A stretch of DNA of 64,000 nt from an uncultured Pseudohongiella sp. (GCA_902531515.1 CACAEJ010000009.1:1-64000); one strand, 5' to 3'. Positions 19,192-28,159 are shown, numbered from the stretch's first letter. A program made the numbers and translations. Notes: generated from the letters alone by a model not told the origin.

Positions 19192-19923
19192 CTACTCCGG
19201 GCAATCCGTAAGGTCTCCCGCGAGGCAATTAGCAACAACACCATCGGCCTCAATTATTTCCTCATCTTCTAATTGGACTGTGGACATCGTCGTAACGTCT
19301 ATGGCTTCTTCAGAACCGTTTTGCTCTGCTATCTTTCCCCACACATACGCGCTGAAGGGTTCGGAGTCGCCGCCTTCGCCGGCTTGCAACATAAAGGCGT
19401 ACATCAATTGCGCAGGGGCATAATTTTTCCGCGCTGCACTAAGGAACAACCTTTTTGCTTCTTCGTAATTTAACTCTGTTCCCTCACCGTTTTCGTAGGC
19501 CAGCCCTAGCATGTACTCAGACTGTGCAAGTTCCTGATCAGCCGCCATTTCAAACCACCTGAAGGCTTCGATCAGATTTTCAGCAACACCGTATCCATGA
19601 TGGTAGAGCATGCCCATGTTATGTTGAGCCTCCGCTAGACCGTTGTCGGCCGCCTGTCGGTACCAATTCATTGCGAGCAGGTAATTTTGTGGGACACCCA
19701 ACCCCTCCTCATACATATATCCGACGTTATTTTGTGCCTCAGCACTACCAGCTTCCGCCATGGGCAACCAAGCTCTAAGAGCTGTGGCGTAGTGACCTCT
19801 GTCCTTCGACGCGAGGCCAGACTCAAATCTGTCCTGCTGAGCAAAGCTCTGAGTATAAATAACGGCCGCCGTTAGCATGATGCAGAAAAGCGCAACTATA
19901 TTTTTTCCTCTTACAGTCAACAC
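19192..19923 (-). CDS. Sel1-repeat (SLR/TPR-like) secreted protein
   Basis: Signal peptide; repeats AEAQNNVGYMYEEGLGVPQNYLLAMNWYRQAADNGLAEAQHNMGMLYHHGYGV. Confidence 0.88.
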   Translation of the reverse strand: MLTVRGKNIVALFCIMLTAAVIYTQSFAQQDRFESGLASKDRGHYATALRAWLPMAEAGSAEAQNNVGYMYEEGLGVPQNYLLAMNWYRQAADNGLAEAQHNMGMLYHHGYGVAENLIEAFRWFEMAADQELAQSEYMLGLAYENGEGTELNYEEAKRLFLSAARKNYAPAQLMYAFMLQAGEGGDSEPFSAYVWGKIAEQNGSEEAIDVTTMSTVQLEDEEIIEADGVVANCLAGDLTDCPE

Positions 19924-21656
19924 TAGGCCCTCCCTATTTTAGAAACTGTGTCTTGAACGTCTATTACCGCCTGAAAAATACTGCCCTCAGACACAACAGC
20001 TTTTAAACATTTTTTATCGCTTGATAAAATAGGGATACTTTCTCCAACAAAATCGATGGTCTTAGACATGGCGGTTTGAAGCGAGTCATCTTCTTGTAAT
20101 GTTATCGAATCTGTTAGTAGGAACCCCATTATATTGTTATTGGATGCGGAAATAGCACCGAAAATATCAAGCTTACCCATATACTCGCCGGCCTCGTTCA
20201 CCACATAGCTCTCCACCGAACCGGCGTCTTTCATTTTTTTATAGGCGTCGATACCGCTGGTGTTCGTATCCAACCTTACATAAGCAGTTTCAACACAACT
20301 TGTCACGAGCCTTTGGCTGAGGGCTATTGATTCTCTTCCTTGGCGCATGTCTATGCCGCGGTCAAGTAATTGCCTGTCGAAGAAAGAAAGACCGAATAGT
20401 CTGTAGGTCACTAAGCTTGAAATAATAACCGCGACCATGGCCGCGACGCCATACTCATAAGATCCTGTGAGCTCTACTACTATGAGAACGCTGGTAATTG
20501 GTGCGCCGATCACCGCGGCAGCTACAGCAGCCATTCCAGAAATAATAATCACTTGGGAAAGATCAGTATAGCCGATCGTCGCAAAGAAACCTGCAGCCAA
20601 TGAACCAGTAGCGACACCAATAAACAAGGCCGGTGAAAATATTCCACCAAAAAGTCCGAACCCGATACATAAAGCTGTCATGGAGATTTTGGCAGCCAGC
20701 AACATACTAACCTTGGTGAACGAAATATTGCCGGCTATTAGATCGTTTATTGGTCCAATCCCGAGTCCTAAAATTTCTGGAAGAAATACGCCAACTGAAC
20801 CACAAATTAGCGCTGCGATAAAAGGCAAAAAGATTTTGTAGCGCTCGTGCCTTGCCGCGAAGCGGTTGGCCGTGCGTAAGGCGTACATAAAGCTCACGGT
20901 TATAATGGCAAAGATCGGGCCTAGTAAGATCAAGATAGGAAGAATTTCATTAAGCGGTGGAACACGTTGAGTGAGATCAAAGAGGACCGGCGCATTTCCA
21001 AAGAAGTACGCACCAAACGCGCTAGCACTGAAAGAGGCAACAGATATGGGGGCAATAGCTCGCAGGGAGAAGTGCCTTAAGATTGCCTCGTGAGCAAAGA
21101 TTATCCCGGCTAGTGGGGCATTAAAGCCAGCAGAGATAGCTGCCGCAACTCCGCAGCCGATAAATATGTCAGGATTCATTCGGAGTTTAAAAGAATTTTT
21201 GATGAACAGGCCGATTGTCGATCCAAAATGCACGAGTGGTCCGTACTGACCAACCGACCCGCCACCGCTGATAACTACTAGCGAGGCGAGTGTTGAACCG
21301 AGACCTTTTCGTGTATCTATCTGCGGGTTCTCTCTGTGCGCCACGTAGATCGAGTCGGCTATACCTTCCCAGTTTCGTATGTCTAACCACTTACGAATCA
21401 GGCTTATAATTGTCGCTGCAAGAAGCAGAGAAGCGATGCTAGATAGAGAGTACGCAGAGCCTCTGAAACTAAAGTTGAATAAAGAGAGCGAGGTGCGATA
21501 TTCGGTGGCGAGTAGCACCACGTGAACAAAACCATTCGCAGTGAGCGCCATCAGCATTCCAATAGCAGTCCCACAAATAATGATGCTAATTAATTCAATA
21601 ACTATATTTTTGGTCGCCAGCATAAAATTCCATAAAGGGGAAATCTCATTGGGCAA
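19923..21656 (-). CDS. CLC-family chloride channel/transporter with C-terminal CBS domains
   Basis: GSVGQYGPLVHFGSTIG, FNAPLAGIIFAHEAI, GGIFSPALFIGVATGSLAAGFF; CBS-like tail. Confidence 0.9.
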   Translation of the reverse strand: MPNEISPLWNFMLATKNIVIELISIIICGTAIGMLMALTANGFVHVVLLATEYRTSLSLFNFSFRGSAYSLSSIASLLLAATIISLIRKWLDIRNWEGIADSIYVAHRENPQIDTRKGLGSTLASLVVISGGGSVGQYGPLVHFGSTIGLFIKNSFKLRMNPDIFIGCGVAAAISAGFNAPLAGIIFAHEAILRHFSLRAIAPISVASFSASAFGAYFFGNAPVLFDLTQRVPPLNEILPILILLGPIFAIITVSFMYALRTANRFAARHERYKIFLPFIAALICGSVGVFLPEILGLGIGPINDLIAGNISFTKVSMLLAAKISMTALCIGFGLFGGIFSPALFIGVATGSLAAGFFATIGYTDLSQVIIISGMAAVAAAVIGAPITSVLIVVELTGSYEYGVAAMVAVIISSLVTYRLFGLSFFDRQLLDRGIDMRQGRESIALSQRLVTSCVETAYVRLDTNTSGIDAYKKMKDAGSVESYVVNEAGEYMGKLDIFGAISASNNNIMGFLLTDSITLQEDDSLQTAMSKTIDFVGESIPILSSDKKCLKAVVSEGSIFQAVIDVQDTVSKIGRA

Positions 21657-21698
21657 AGCAATACTATTCTTAATCTATAGTTATTTATCGTCATATAG

Positions 21699-21744
21699 AG
21701 GTTAAAACTGACCCTAATACTGACTTCAAGGCCAGTTTTAACCT
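21699..21744 (-). terminator. Hairpin downstream of flaG
   Basis: Inverted repeat AGGTTAAAACTG (21699-21710) / CAGTTTTAACCT (21733-21744), 12 bp perfect; lies after the flaG stop on the minus strand. No clear T-tract. Confidence 0.55.
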
Positions 21745-21784
21745 TCTATCTATCGGTAGTTCTATTTTCTAACAGCTAGTTATA

Positions 21785-22219
21785 CTAATACCTGTCGTCA
21801 AATAGAATACCTTTTAGTGCCTCTAGATTATGCGCTACCTTGAGGATGGCATCGCTCGGAATCTGCTTAACTACCTTGCCAGAGTCCTTATCTAGAACTG
21901 TAACCAAAAAACGATTCGTAACTTCATCAACTGAAAATTGTAGGTCTCTCGACCTCATTTTCATCTCCGAGTTCAAAGACTCCGAAATTTCCTTGAGTCT
22001 TTCACGAATCATTTCGAGATTATTCGACGCAACTAATCTCTTCTCGGCCATTAGTGCGGTGGCATCGGGAACCTGAAGATCAGATCTTATCTTGTCGGCT
22101 GGGTCTGGCTTTTGTGCTTTTTCCAGTCTCGTTAAGTAATCTGATGTCAGGCTCTCGTTCCGAGCACTCTTTGGCGTAGGTCTCAGCAACGTCGAGGGGT
22201 CTACCGTGTTGTTATCCAT
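21785..22219 (-). CDS. flaG: FlaG family protein
   Basis: LQFSVDEVTNRFLVTVLDKDSGKVVKQIPSDAILKVAHNLEALKGILFD. Confidence 0.92.
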   Translation of the reverse strand: MDNNTVDPSTLLRPTPKSARNESLTSDYLTRLEKAQKPDPADKIRSDLQVPDATALMAEKRLVASNNLEMIRERLKEISESLNSEMKMRSRDLQFSVDEVTNRFLVTVLDKDSGKVVKQIPSDAILKVAHNLEALKGILFDDRY

Positions 22220-22259
22220 ATGTTTTCCCCTTGAGTTTTAATGACACAACCATAACCCC

Positions 22260-23180
22260 CTATTTAAGCAGAGTCAAAACGGTTGCGGTCCTAGCGTTGG
22301 CTTGAGCGAGTACAGCGGTCGCTGCCTGAGAGATAACTTGCTGTGCCGCCAACTTGGCTGTATCAACCGCATAGTCAGTGTCGCCAATAAGCGAAGCTCC
22401 AAGCTCTTTGGCAACAGCGCCTCCAGCCGTTGCCTCAATCGCGAACTCAATGGACTTGATATCGCCTGCGACCTCTCCCACGGATGCCCCTAGGTATGCC
22501 ACTATGTTATCGAGCTTTGCTCTCGACAATTGGGCATTAGCAGCGGTGGTGATATTTTCCTGCATAGTAGCAGGAATTGGGGCCGCTGCGGCGACCGCGG
22601 TGAGGCTCATTGCGGTACCGCCGCTGTTAGCTGCACCAGCCGATGACGCACCACTTGCGATTCCAGCACCATTAGCTGCCTGTGCGTCGGGCTGCCAATC
22701 GTCAACGGTGATTGTGATATCAGCCGCACCCGCCGACTCACCCATCCTGATTACCAGGTCGGTTCCCGTCATCACAGCAACACCATTATAAGCCGTATTG
22801 TCTGCTAGCCGGTTCCATTCGGTAAGCAGCGCACCAAACTCAGAGTCCATTGCATATCGGTCGTGCGCAGGGACTATGGTATTAGACGCGGCGACTGCTA
22901 GCTCTTGCATGCGCACAGCCATCTTATGAATCGTCATACCTGTAGCTTCGACGAGTTTCATTCTTGCCAGTCCACTATTCAAGTTCGCTAACGCGGTCCT
23001 TGATTCTGCGGCCTCTATGGTCATGTTTGTATACAGACCATAAAGGCCAGCGTCGGCGTGTCCTGCACCTACTTTCGCGCCGCTTGAGATCCTTGCCATG
23101 GTCTTATCCATGAGCCTCTCATTTGAGTTTATAACGTTTGCTGCAGAATGTGCTGCGTAGTTATAGTTTACTATAGACAT
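22260..23180 (-). CDS. Flagellin-family protein (306 aa)
   Basis: NSNERLMDKTMARISSGAKVGAG...; C-term DTDYAVDTAKLAAQQVISQAATAVLAQANARTATVLTLLK. Confidence 0.88.
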   Translation of the reverse strand: MSIVNYNYAAHSAANVINSNERLMDKTMARISSGAKVGAGHADAGLYGLYTNMTIEAAESRTALANLNSGLARMKLVEATGMTIHKMAVRMQELAVAASNTIVPAHDRYAMDSEFGALLTEWNRLADNTAYNGVAVMTGTDLVIRMGESAGAADITITVDDWQPDAQAANGAGIASGASSAGAANSGGTAMSLTAVAAAAPIPATMQENITTAANAQLSRAKLDNIVAYLGASVGEVAGDIKSIEFAIEATAGGAVAKELGASLIGDTDYAVDTAKLAAQQVISQAATAVLAQANARTATVLTLLK

Positions 23181-23238
23181 TAAAATTACTCCTAAGTGTC
23201 TAGTTGATTTAAGAGCTATTAAAACAGCTCCACGTGTC

Positions 23239-23310
23239 TGACCTCTGACCTCTGACCTCTTTTACACCTCTGACCTCTGACCTCTTTTACACCTCTGACC
23301 TCTGACTCCT
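23239..23310. repeat. Tandem heptamer TGACCTC array with higher-order 25-bp unit
   Basis: (TGACCTC)x3-TTTTACACCTC-(TGACCTC)x2-TTTTACACCTC-TGACCTC-TGACTCC; between two flagellin genes. Confidence 0.95.
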
Positions 23311-23376
23311 GTTTAAAACCTGATGGTACTTATTGTTTGCTTGAAAAATTTATATACTCATAATTTTGGATCACCT

Positions 23377-24318
23377 CTAACGCAAGAGCTCGAGAAACAT
23401 CTGCTGGGATTGATTTGCCTGAGCAAGCATCGCAGTCGCAGCTTGCGAGATGATCTGTGCACGGGTTAGCTTAGTTGTCTCATACGCATAATTTGTATCC
23501 TCTATTCTGCTGTACCCCTTTTCTTTTTCTACAGCCACCTCGCTCGCATTATTGGAGGCATGCTCTAACCGTTTTATGTAGGCCTCGTACTGAGCGATTT
23601 CAGCTACCGCGCCAGCAATAGTTTGCTCTAGCTTTGTGAAAGCATTAGAGGCCGCTGTTTGAGATTGAATATGACTTAGCGATCTTGAATTACCCCTTGC
23701 TGGTGTATCTATGTTGTTCAAGGTTCGTGCGAAGCTCCACCCGCGTGCCGTGCTCAAATTTGCATCATCGGTGACGGCTGCTGTTGCACCAGTAACGTTC
23801 TGGTTTGCAGTTGAATCGGCTGGGTTCCAATTCTTGAATGTCATTGTTATTGAGTTGTCGCTGCCCCCTCCTAATCGCGTAACAAATGAATTAGTAAAGG
23901 TGTTCATTCGAGTTACTCCGCTATTCCACGAGGCATTTGCCGCCATGCCAAACCAGGCTTTTCCAAAAACGTTGAACTGATTGTCCATCTCGAATCGTTG
24001 CTTGACATCGAAAATCTGATTAGAAGCCCTATGAGCTAGAACTTTCATCTCGCGTAGTACGTTAACGATAACTCGACCAACTTCTGAATAGCCCTGAAGC
24101 ATCGCGATGACGTTATTAGCATTACTTGCCGCTTGTCGCTCGGTTAGTGCCCCTGATTTAATTCTGGCTGTCATCGATAGGCCGGCAGGGTCGTCGGAAC
24201 CCGCATTGATTCGCTTGCCGGAAGACAGTCGCTCCATCGATTTGTCCATATCTAGCGATGCCCGGCGTAAAGCGTTCTGGGCTATCAAGGCTGGAATATT
24301 TGTTTTGATTGAGCTCAA
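23377..24318 (-). CDS. Flagellin (TTG start)
   Basis: MSSIKTNIPALIAQNALRRASLDMDKSMERLSSGKRINAGSDDPAGLSM...RIEDTNYAYETTKLTRAQIISQAATAMLAQANQS. Confidence 0.93.
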   Translation of the reverse strand: MSSIKTNIPALIAQNALRRASLDMDKSMERLSSGKRINAGSDDPAGLSMTARIKSGALTERQAASNANNVIAMLQGYSEVGRVIVNVLREMKVLAHRASNQIFDVKQRFEMDNQFNVFGKAWFGMAANASWNSGVTRMNTFTNSFVTRLGGGSDNSITMTFKNWNPADSTANQNVTGATAAVTDDANLSTARGWSFARTLNNIDTPARGNSRSLSHIQSQTAASNAFTKLEQTIAGAVAEIAQYEAYIKRLEHASNNASEVAVEKEKGYSRIEDTNYAYETTKLTRAQIISQAATAMLAQANQSQQMFLELLR

Positions 24319-24396
24319 AAGAGATCTCCTTAATAAATTTGGCGCTGCTAAAAGTAATATTGCTAACAGCTTCTTACATAGATTTAATTGTTCCGA

Positions 24397-25329
24397 TTAA
24401 TTCAGCAATACTTGCAGCTTGGGTTCGCTCTGATCAAAGAGTGAAAGAACGGTCGATGTCTGATCTTTCAAAAATTTTGAGATCGAAAAGTTTGCGACAT
24501 CCACCGCTCGCTCTGGGCTGGCAATCTGTCTGTTAGCGATGAGAGTTCTTAAATTTTCCTTCTGTGAGCTTTCAGCATATAAGTTTAGTTCGCTGAGGTA
24601 GGCCGTGAGTCGTTTCCTCTCGCTCAGGATCCCGTCCATTGCACGGTTTAGTTGCAGTAACGTGTGTTTCTTTAGTTCTTCAGTATGGGTATGTAGAAAT
24701 CGATCTTCAGCAAGACCAGAATACATTGCGGCATCCCCGTAGACATGGCTATCGGTGCCGGCTGATTTATTAAGATCAGGTAGGTTAGGGGTGCTGGGTT
24801 CAAGTTCGCCTGATGTGTCAACTGCAGACATAGGGTCGAAAGACTTTAGCTCAATTTCGAGACTTTTATTTGATTTTGGCTCCATTTCAGCGTTAATTTT
24901 CATGGTCGTCGTTTCCTGGTTTCCCTCCCCACCGCCAATCATGTAATTTACGCCGTTCCAGGAATAGTTGTTTGCAATCTCTCTTATCGATTCCTGAAGT
25001 TTTCTCATGCAGCCGCAACCACTCTCTCCAAGTGCCTTTGCCTTCATCTGATTTAATTTGTCGGAGATGTCTGCCGCGGAGGAGTCGATTGATTGGACTA
25101 ACGCCGTGGCGTTATTTATACCCTGCGTGGTCTTCTCAAAAGTTGTGGCCGAATTAACTGCGACCATATCAGCTGCAGCTTTGATGCTCGTCTCAACGCT
25201 TAAACTGGAAGTTGATAATCGAGTCGCGGGCGTGGCCTTGATAACCGGACTAATAGGTTGCTGGTTCTGAAAATTAAAGAAGTTATAGCCGGCTGTGTTA
25301 TTGGTTGTTTCTGGTATCGTATTCATCAT
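24397..25329 (-). CDS. Divergent flagellin-like protein with CGC motif
   Basis: Shares NYSWNGVNYMIGGGEGN, PNLPDLNKSAGTDSHVYGDAAMY and the C-terminal helix pattern with 25370-26374; N-terminal D0 degenerate. Confidence 0.8.
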   Translation of the reverse strand: MMNTIPETTNNTAGYNFFNFQNQQPISPVIKATPATRLSTSSLSVETSIKAAADMVAVNSATTFEKTTQGINNATALVQSIDSSAADISDKLNQMKAKALGESGCGCMRKLQESIREIANNYSWNGVNYMIGGGEGNQETTTMKINAEMEPKSNKSLEIELKSFDPMSAVDTSGELEPSTPNLPDLNKSAGTDSHVYGDAAMYSGLAEDRFLHTHTEELKKHTLLQLNRAMDGILSERKRLTAYLSELNLYAESSQKENLRTLIANRQIASPERAVDVANFSISKFLKDQTSTVLSLFDQSEPKLQVLLN

Positions 25330-25369
25330 AAGTTCTCTTATAAGTACTCTTTCGTTTTCCTTATTGCTG

Positions 25370-26374
25370 TTAATTTAGTAGTTCAAGAAGGTCTGACCCT
25401 TTTCGATTAATCTGAGTAAGCATGGCCATCGAGGTCTGCTTTAATATTTGTCTCTTTGAAAATTCAGCTATTTGACTCGCGACGTCAGTGTCCTCGATCT
25501 GGCTTTTACGGACCCGAGTATTCAAAATCTCGCCGGACACGTTATCAGCCATATGACTGAGTCGACTTAAAAAACCTCCAAGCCTAGCCCTCTCGGCGGT
25601 TAAGCCGTCTAATGCTCTATCTAACTGAATTATTGTGTGATCAATTGCGTCGCGGTTATCGCCATGAAGGTGTCCTTCTTTATAGGGCGCACCTGTGTTT
25701 GGACGCCCATATCTTCCCTGGCTCCCGTGGAATAGGGCGGCATCTCCGTATACGTGAGTGTCCGTTCCGGCACTTTTATTAAGGTCGGGCAGGTTGGGTG
25801 TGTCAGGATCTCCCCAGAACAGACCATCACGATCTATAGCGGAGTGAGGGTGGAAAGATTTCAGTTCGATTTGGATAGTATCTGAAGTATCGGCCCCTCC
25901 CGCATTGAAGGCAAAATTTAAGGTGGTAGTGGTGTGGTTATTTTCTCCCCCTCCAATCATAAAATTCTGACCATTCCATAAATGACCATTTACCATATCA
26001 ATAATTCCTTCCTCCGCTTGCTGAAAATAATCACAGATCTTTCCCTTGTCTCCCCAATAAGTGTTCTGTAATAGATCGCTCTCACTCATGGCTACGTTTC
26101 TCATGCCGATTAGCGAGTTTTGAATATTTGAGGCAGTCACATCAATGGAACTGATAAGGGAGATAGCATTATTGATATTTCGTGAAGCCATCTCTAGGCT
26201 TCGCAATGCTGCAGTGTTTTTGCTGCTCTGTACGTAGACAGAAGAATTGGGGCTACCAACCGAAAGCTTCTTGCCGGTTGATAATTGCTCCATTGATTCA
26301 ATGGAACGAAGGTTATGCATCCGGAGCGCATTATGTGTAGAAATTGCAGCTATGTTTGTTCTGATAGTATTCAT
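25370..26374 (-). CDS. Divergent flagellin
   Basis: MNTIRTNIAAISTHNALRMHNLRSIESMEQLSTGKKLSVGSPNSSVYV...SQIEDTDVASQIAEFSKRQILKQTSMAMLTQINRKGSDLLELLN. Confidence 0.88.
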   Translation of the reverse strand: MNTIRTNIAAISTHNALRMHNLRSIESMEQLSTGKKLSVGSPNSSVYVQSSKNTAALRSLEMASRNINNAISLISSIDVTASNIQNSLIGMRNVAMSESDLLQNTYWGDKGKICDYFQQAEEGIIDMVNGHLWNGQNFMIGGGENNHTTTTLNFAFNAGGADTSDTIQIELKSFHPHSAIDRDGLFWGDPDTPNLPDLNKSAGTDTHVYGDAALFHGSQGRYGRPNTGAPYKEGHLHGDNRDAIDHTIIQLDRALDGLTAERARLGGFLSRLSHMADNVSGEILNTRVRKSQIEDTDVASQIAEFSKRQILKQTSMAMLTQINRKGSDLLELLN

Positions 26375-26415
26375 AGTTTTTTATCAGTTAGAGTGACGTA
26401 TCTAAGAGTCTTAGC

Positions 26416-27360
26416 TTACTGTAGTAAGGCCAATACCGTTTGGGGCGCGGCATTTGCTTGGGCAAGCATTGCAGTTGCTGCTTGCGCTATTATTTGAGTC
26501 CTTGCCAATTCCGTCGTCTCGGCCGCGTAGTCGGCATCCTCGACCTGGCTCTGAGATTTCTCTAGGGCCGTGGCGATGTTTGCTAAATTGTCTGATGCTC
26601 TCTCAAGGCGGTTGATGTAGGCTCCGTTCTGAGCGATTTCCCTGCTCATCCCTGTGATGGCCGTGTCTAGTTTAGTTACTGCTGCCGTGGCAGCAGCCCT
26701 GCTTTGTATATGATCAAAAGATCGTGCGTTTGCCACTGGAGTTGCTGCTAAGTTATTTTGATTCCGAGTAAAGTTGAAAGCTTGCGTGGCAGCTGCATTG
26801 TCATCATCTGCAGCTGCAGCGGTAGCGCCGGTTACGTTTTGATTAGCTGTGGCGTGGTCAGGGCTCCACTCTCGAAGAGTTAGAGTTACAGTAGCGCCAG
26901 CCGCAGTTCCTCCATCTAATCTGATGTTGAATGAGTTATTAAAAGTGGACATTCCTGCAAAGCTATTCCAGCGCGTGTTAGCTGCAATTCTCGTCCACTC
27001 CAACCCTAGTTGGTTATATTCAGAGTCAAGGGCTAACCTATCATCCACCGTTAGCGTGTCCGATGATGCTTGAACTGCTAATTCTTTCATACGAATTACC
27101 ATGTCTAGAATGTTTGCGCCCGCCGCTCCATATGTTTGAAGCATGGAAATGGCATCCATTGCGTTCCGGACTCCCTGGCGGTCAGCTCTAGCGGCAGCTT
27201 GGAGTCTTGCAGCGATAGCGACACCTGCAGGGTCGTCGGCGCCAGAGTTTATTCTTTTTCCGGTGGACAATCGCTCCATTGCTTGATTCATAGATCGCGC
27301 ATTTAGAGTCATAGCCTTGTGAGCTATTAAGGATGGAATATTTGTGTTTAGTACGGTCAT
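26416..27360 (-). CDS. fliC: Flagellin
   Basis: MTVLNTNIPSLIAHKAMTLNARSMNQAMERLSTGKRINSGADDPAGVAIAARLQA...DADYAAETTELARTQIIAQAATAMLAQANAAPQTVLALLQ. Confidence 0.95.
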   Translation of the reverse strand: MTVLNTNIPSLIAHKAMTLNARSMNQAMERLSTGKRINSGADDPAGVAIAARLQAAARADRQGVRNAMDAISMLQTYGAAGANILDMVIRMKELAVQASSDTLTVDDRLALDSEYNQLGLEWTRIAANTRWNSFAGMSTFNNSFNIRLDGGTAAGATVTLTLREWSPDHATANQNVTGATAAAADDDNAAATQAFNFTRNQNNLAATPVANARSFDHIQSRAAATAAVTKLDTAITGMSREIAQNGAYINRLERASDNLANIATALEKSQSQVEDADYAAETTELARTQIIAQAATAMLAQANAAPQTVLALLQ

Positions 27361-27376
27361 GATTTTGTCCTCTTTG

Positions 27377-27501
27377 TTTTATATCAACCAGTCGATATAA
27401 AAATTCTCTATATTTATTTAGTTGAAAAAATTTGTCTTTAAATATCGTTACTTATCTTGTTAATCTAAAAATTTATTAAATAACGACCGGTTGATATAAA
27501 A
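27377..27501. repeat. 18-bp inverted repeat pair (17/18) flanking the flagellin upstream region
   Basis: Left TTTTATATCAACCAGTCG (27377-27394); right CGACCGGTTGATATAAAA (27484-27501), whose reverse complement is TTTTATATCAACCGGTCG. Confidence 0.9.
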
Positions 27502-27543
27502 TAATATTAAATCCTTCTGTTTATATAAGTTGCTAATCTGTCT

Positions 27544-28005
27544 TCAGTTTATTTCTCTCAAAAAACGTAAGCCGCTCAATTCTTCGCGGAGTTGAGATAA
27601 AATCGCACACACGGCTTGATAGGAATTAAGTGGCGATAGCTTGGATGTCAGCCAACATGCTTTTTCCGCGAATCTGCAAGCCTTCAACGCGTGGTATTTC
27701 TTTGAATTCCGTGTTGGATTATTTGATCTGGGGTTGAATCTTAAGAGGTTTAACTTAAATGAAATATATTTTTTAGGTAACGAAACTAGGTTTGATATCC
27801 AGGAATGAATGCCGACCGTACGAAGTGTTACTGTAAAAGGTTCTGTCCGGGAATTGGATAACTGCCTTGACGAGGCAGCGACCACACCACGATTCATGTC
27901 GTGTGTTGCTTGAGGGCCCCAATACTGATGTATTGGTGGTAGTTTGTAGGCACCGTCAGCCCCAACGGGATTCGTGCCGTAAATGTATGTTCCTATGTTC
28001 GACAT
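27544..28005 (-). CDS. Uncharacterised 153-aa protein in the flagellin array; possible minimal/degenerate flagellin-like protein
   Basis: ORF with SD-like AGGA and an upstream sigma28-like promoter; C-terminal SYQAVCAILSQLREELSGLRFL weakly resembles the flagellin C-terminal helix AQAATAMLAQANAAPQTVLALL. Confidence 0.55.
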   Translation of the reverse strand: MSNIGTYIYGTNPVGADGAYKLPPIHQYWGPQATHDMNRGVVAASSRQLSNSRTEPFTVTLRTVGIHSWISNLVSLPKKYISFKLNLLRFNPRSNNPTRNSKKYHALKACRFAEKACWLTSKLSPLNSYQAVCAILSQLREELSGLRFLREIN

Positions 28006-28048
28006 CAGAGCATTCCTATAATTGGAATTAGTTAGAGTTACGAGTTTC

Positions 28049-28072
28049 TGACCTCTGACCTCTGACCTCTGA
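28049..28072. repeat. Tandem heptamer (TGACCTC)x3 in the 5' leader of the 27544-28005 ORF
   Basis: TGACCTCTGACCTCTGACCTCTGA. Confidence 0.95.
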
Positions 28073-28132
28073 TATGTCTATAACCTTCGTTCTTGTATAC
28101 TTTCCTTTGAATTGTATTAACGAACAATTCCC

Positions 28133-28159
28133 CATTCGACACTTGCTTTAGACACTTTA
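28133..28159 (-). promoter_or_regulatory. sigma28-like promoter for the 27544-28005 ORF
   Basis: Minus strand TAAAGTGT-N11-GTCGAATG versus consensus TAAAGTTT-N11-GCCGATAA. Confidence 0.6.

Noticed and set aside
23239-23310. CRISPR array
   Set aside because: The repeats are 7 bp with no unique spacers of CRISPR size and no cas genes.
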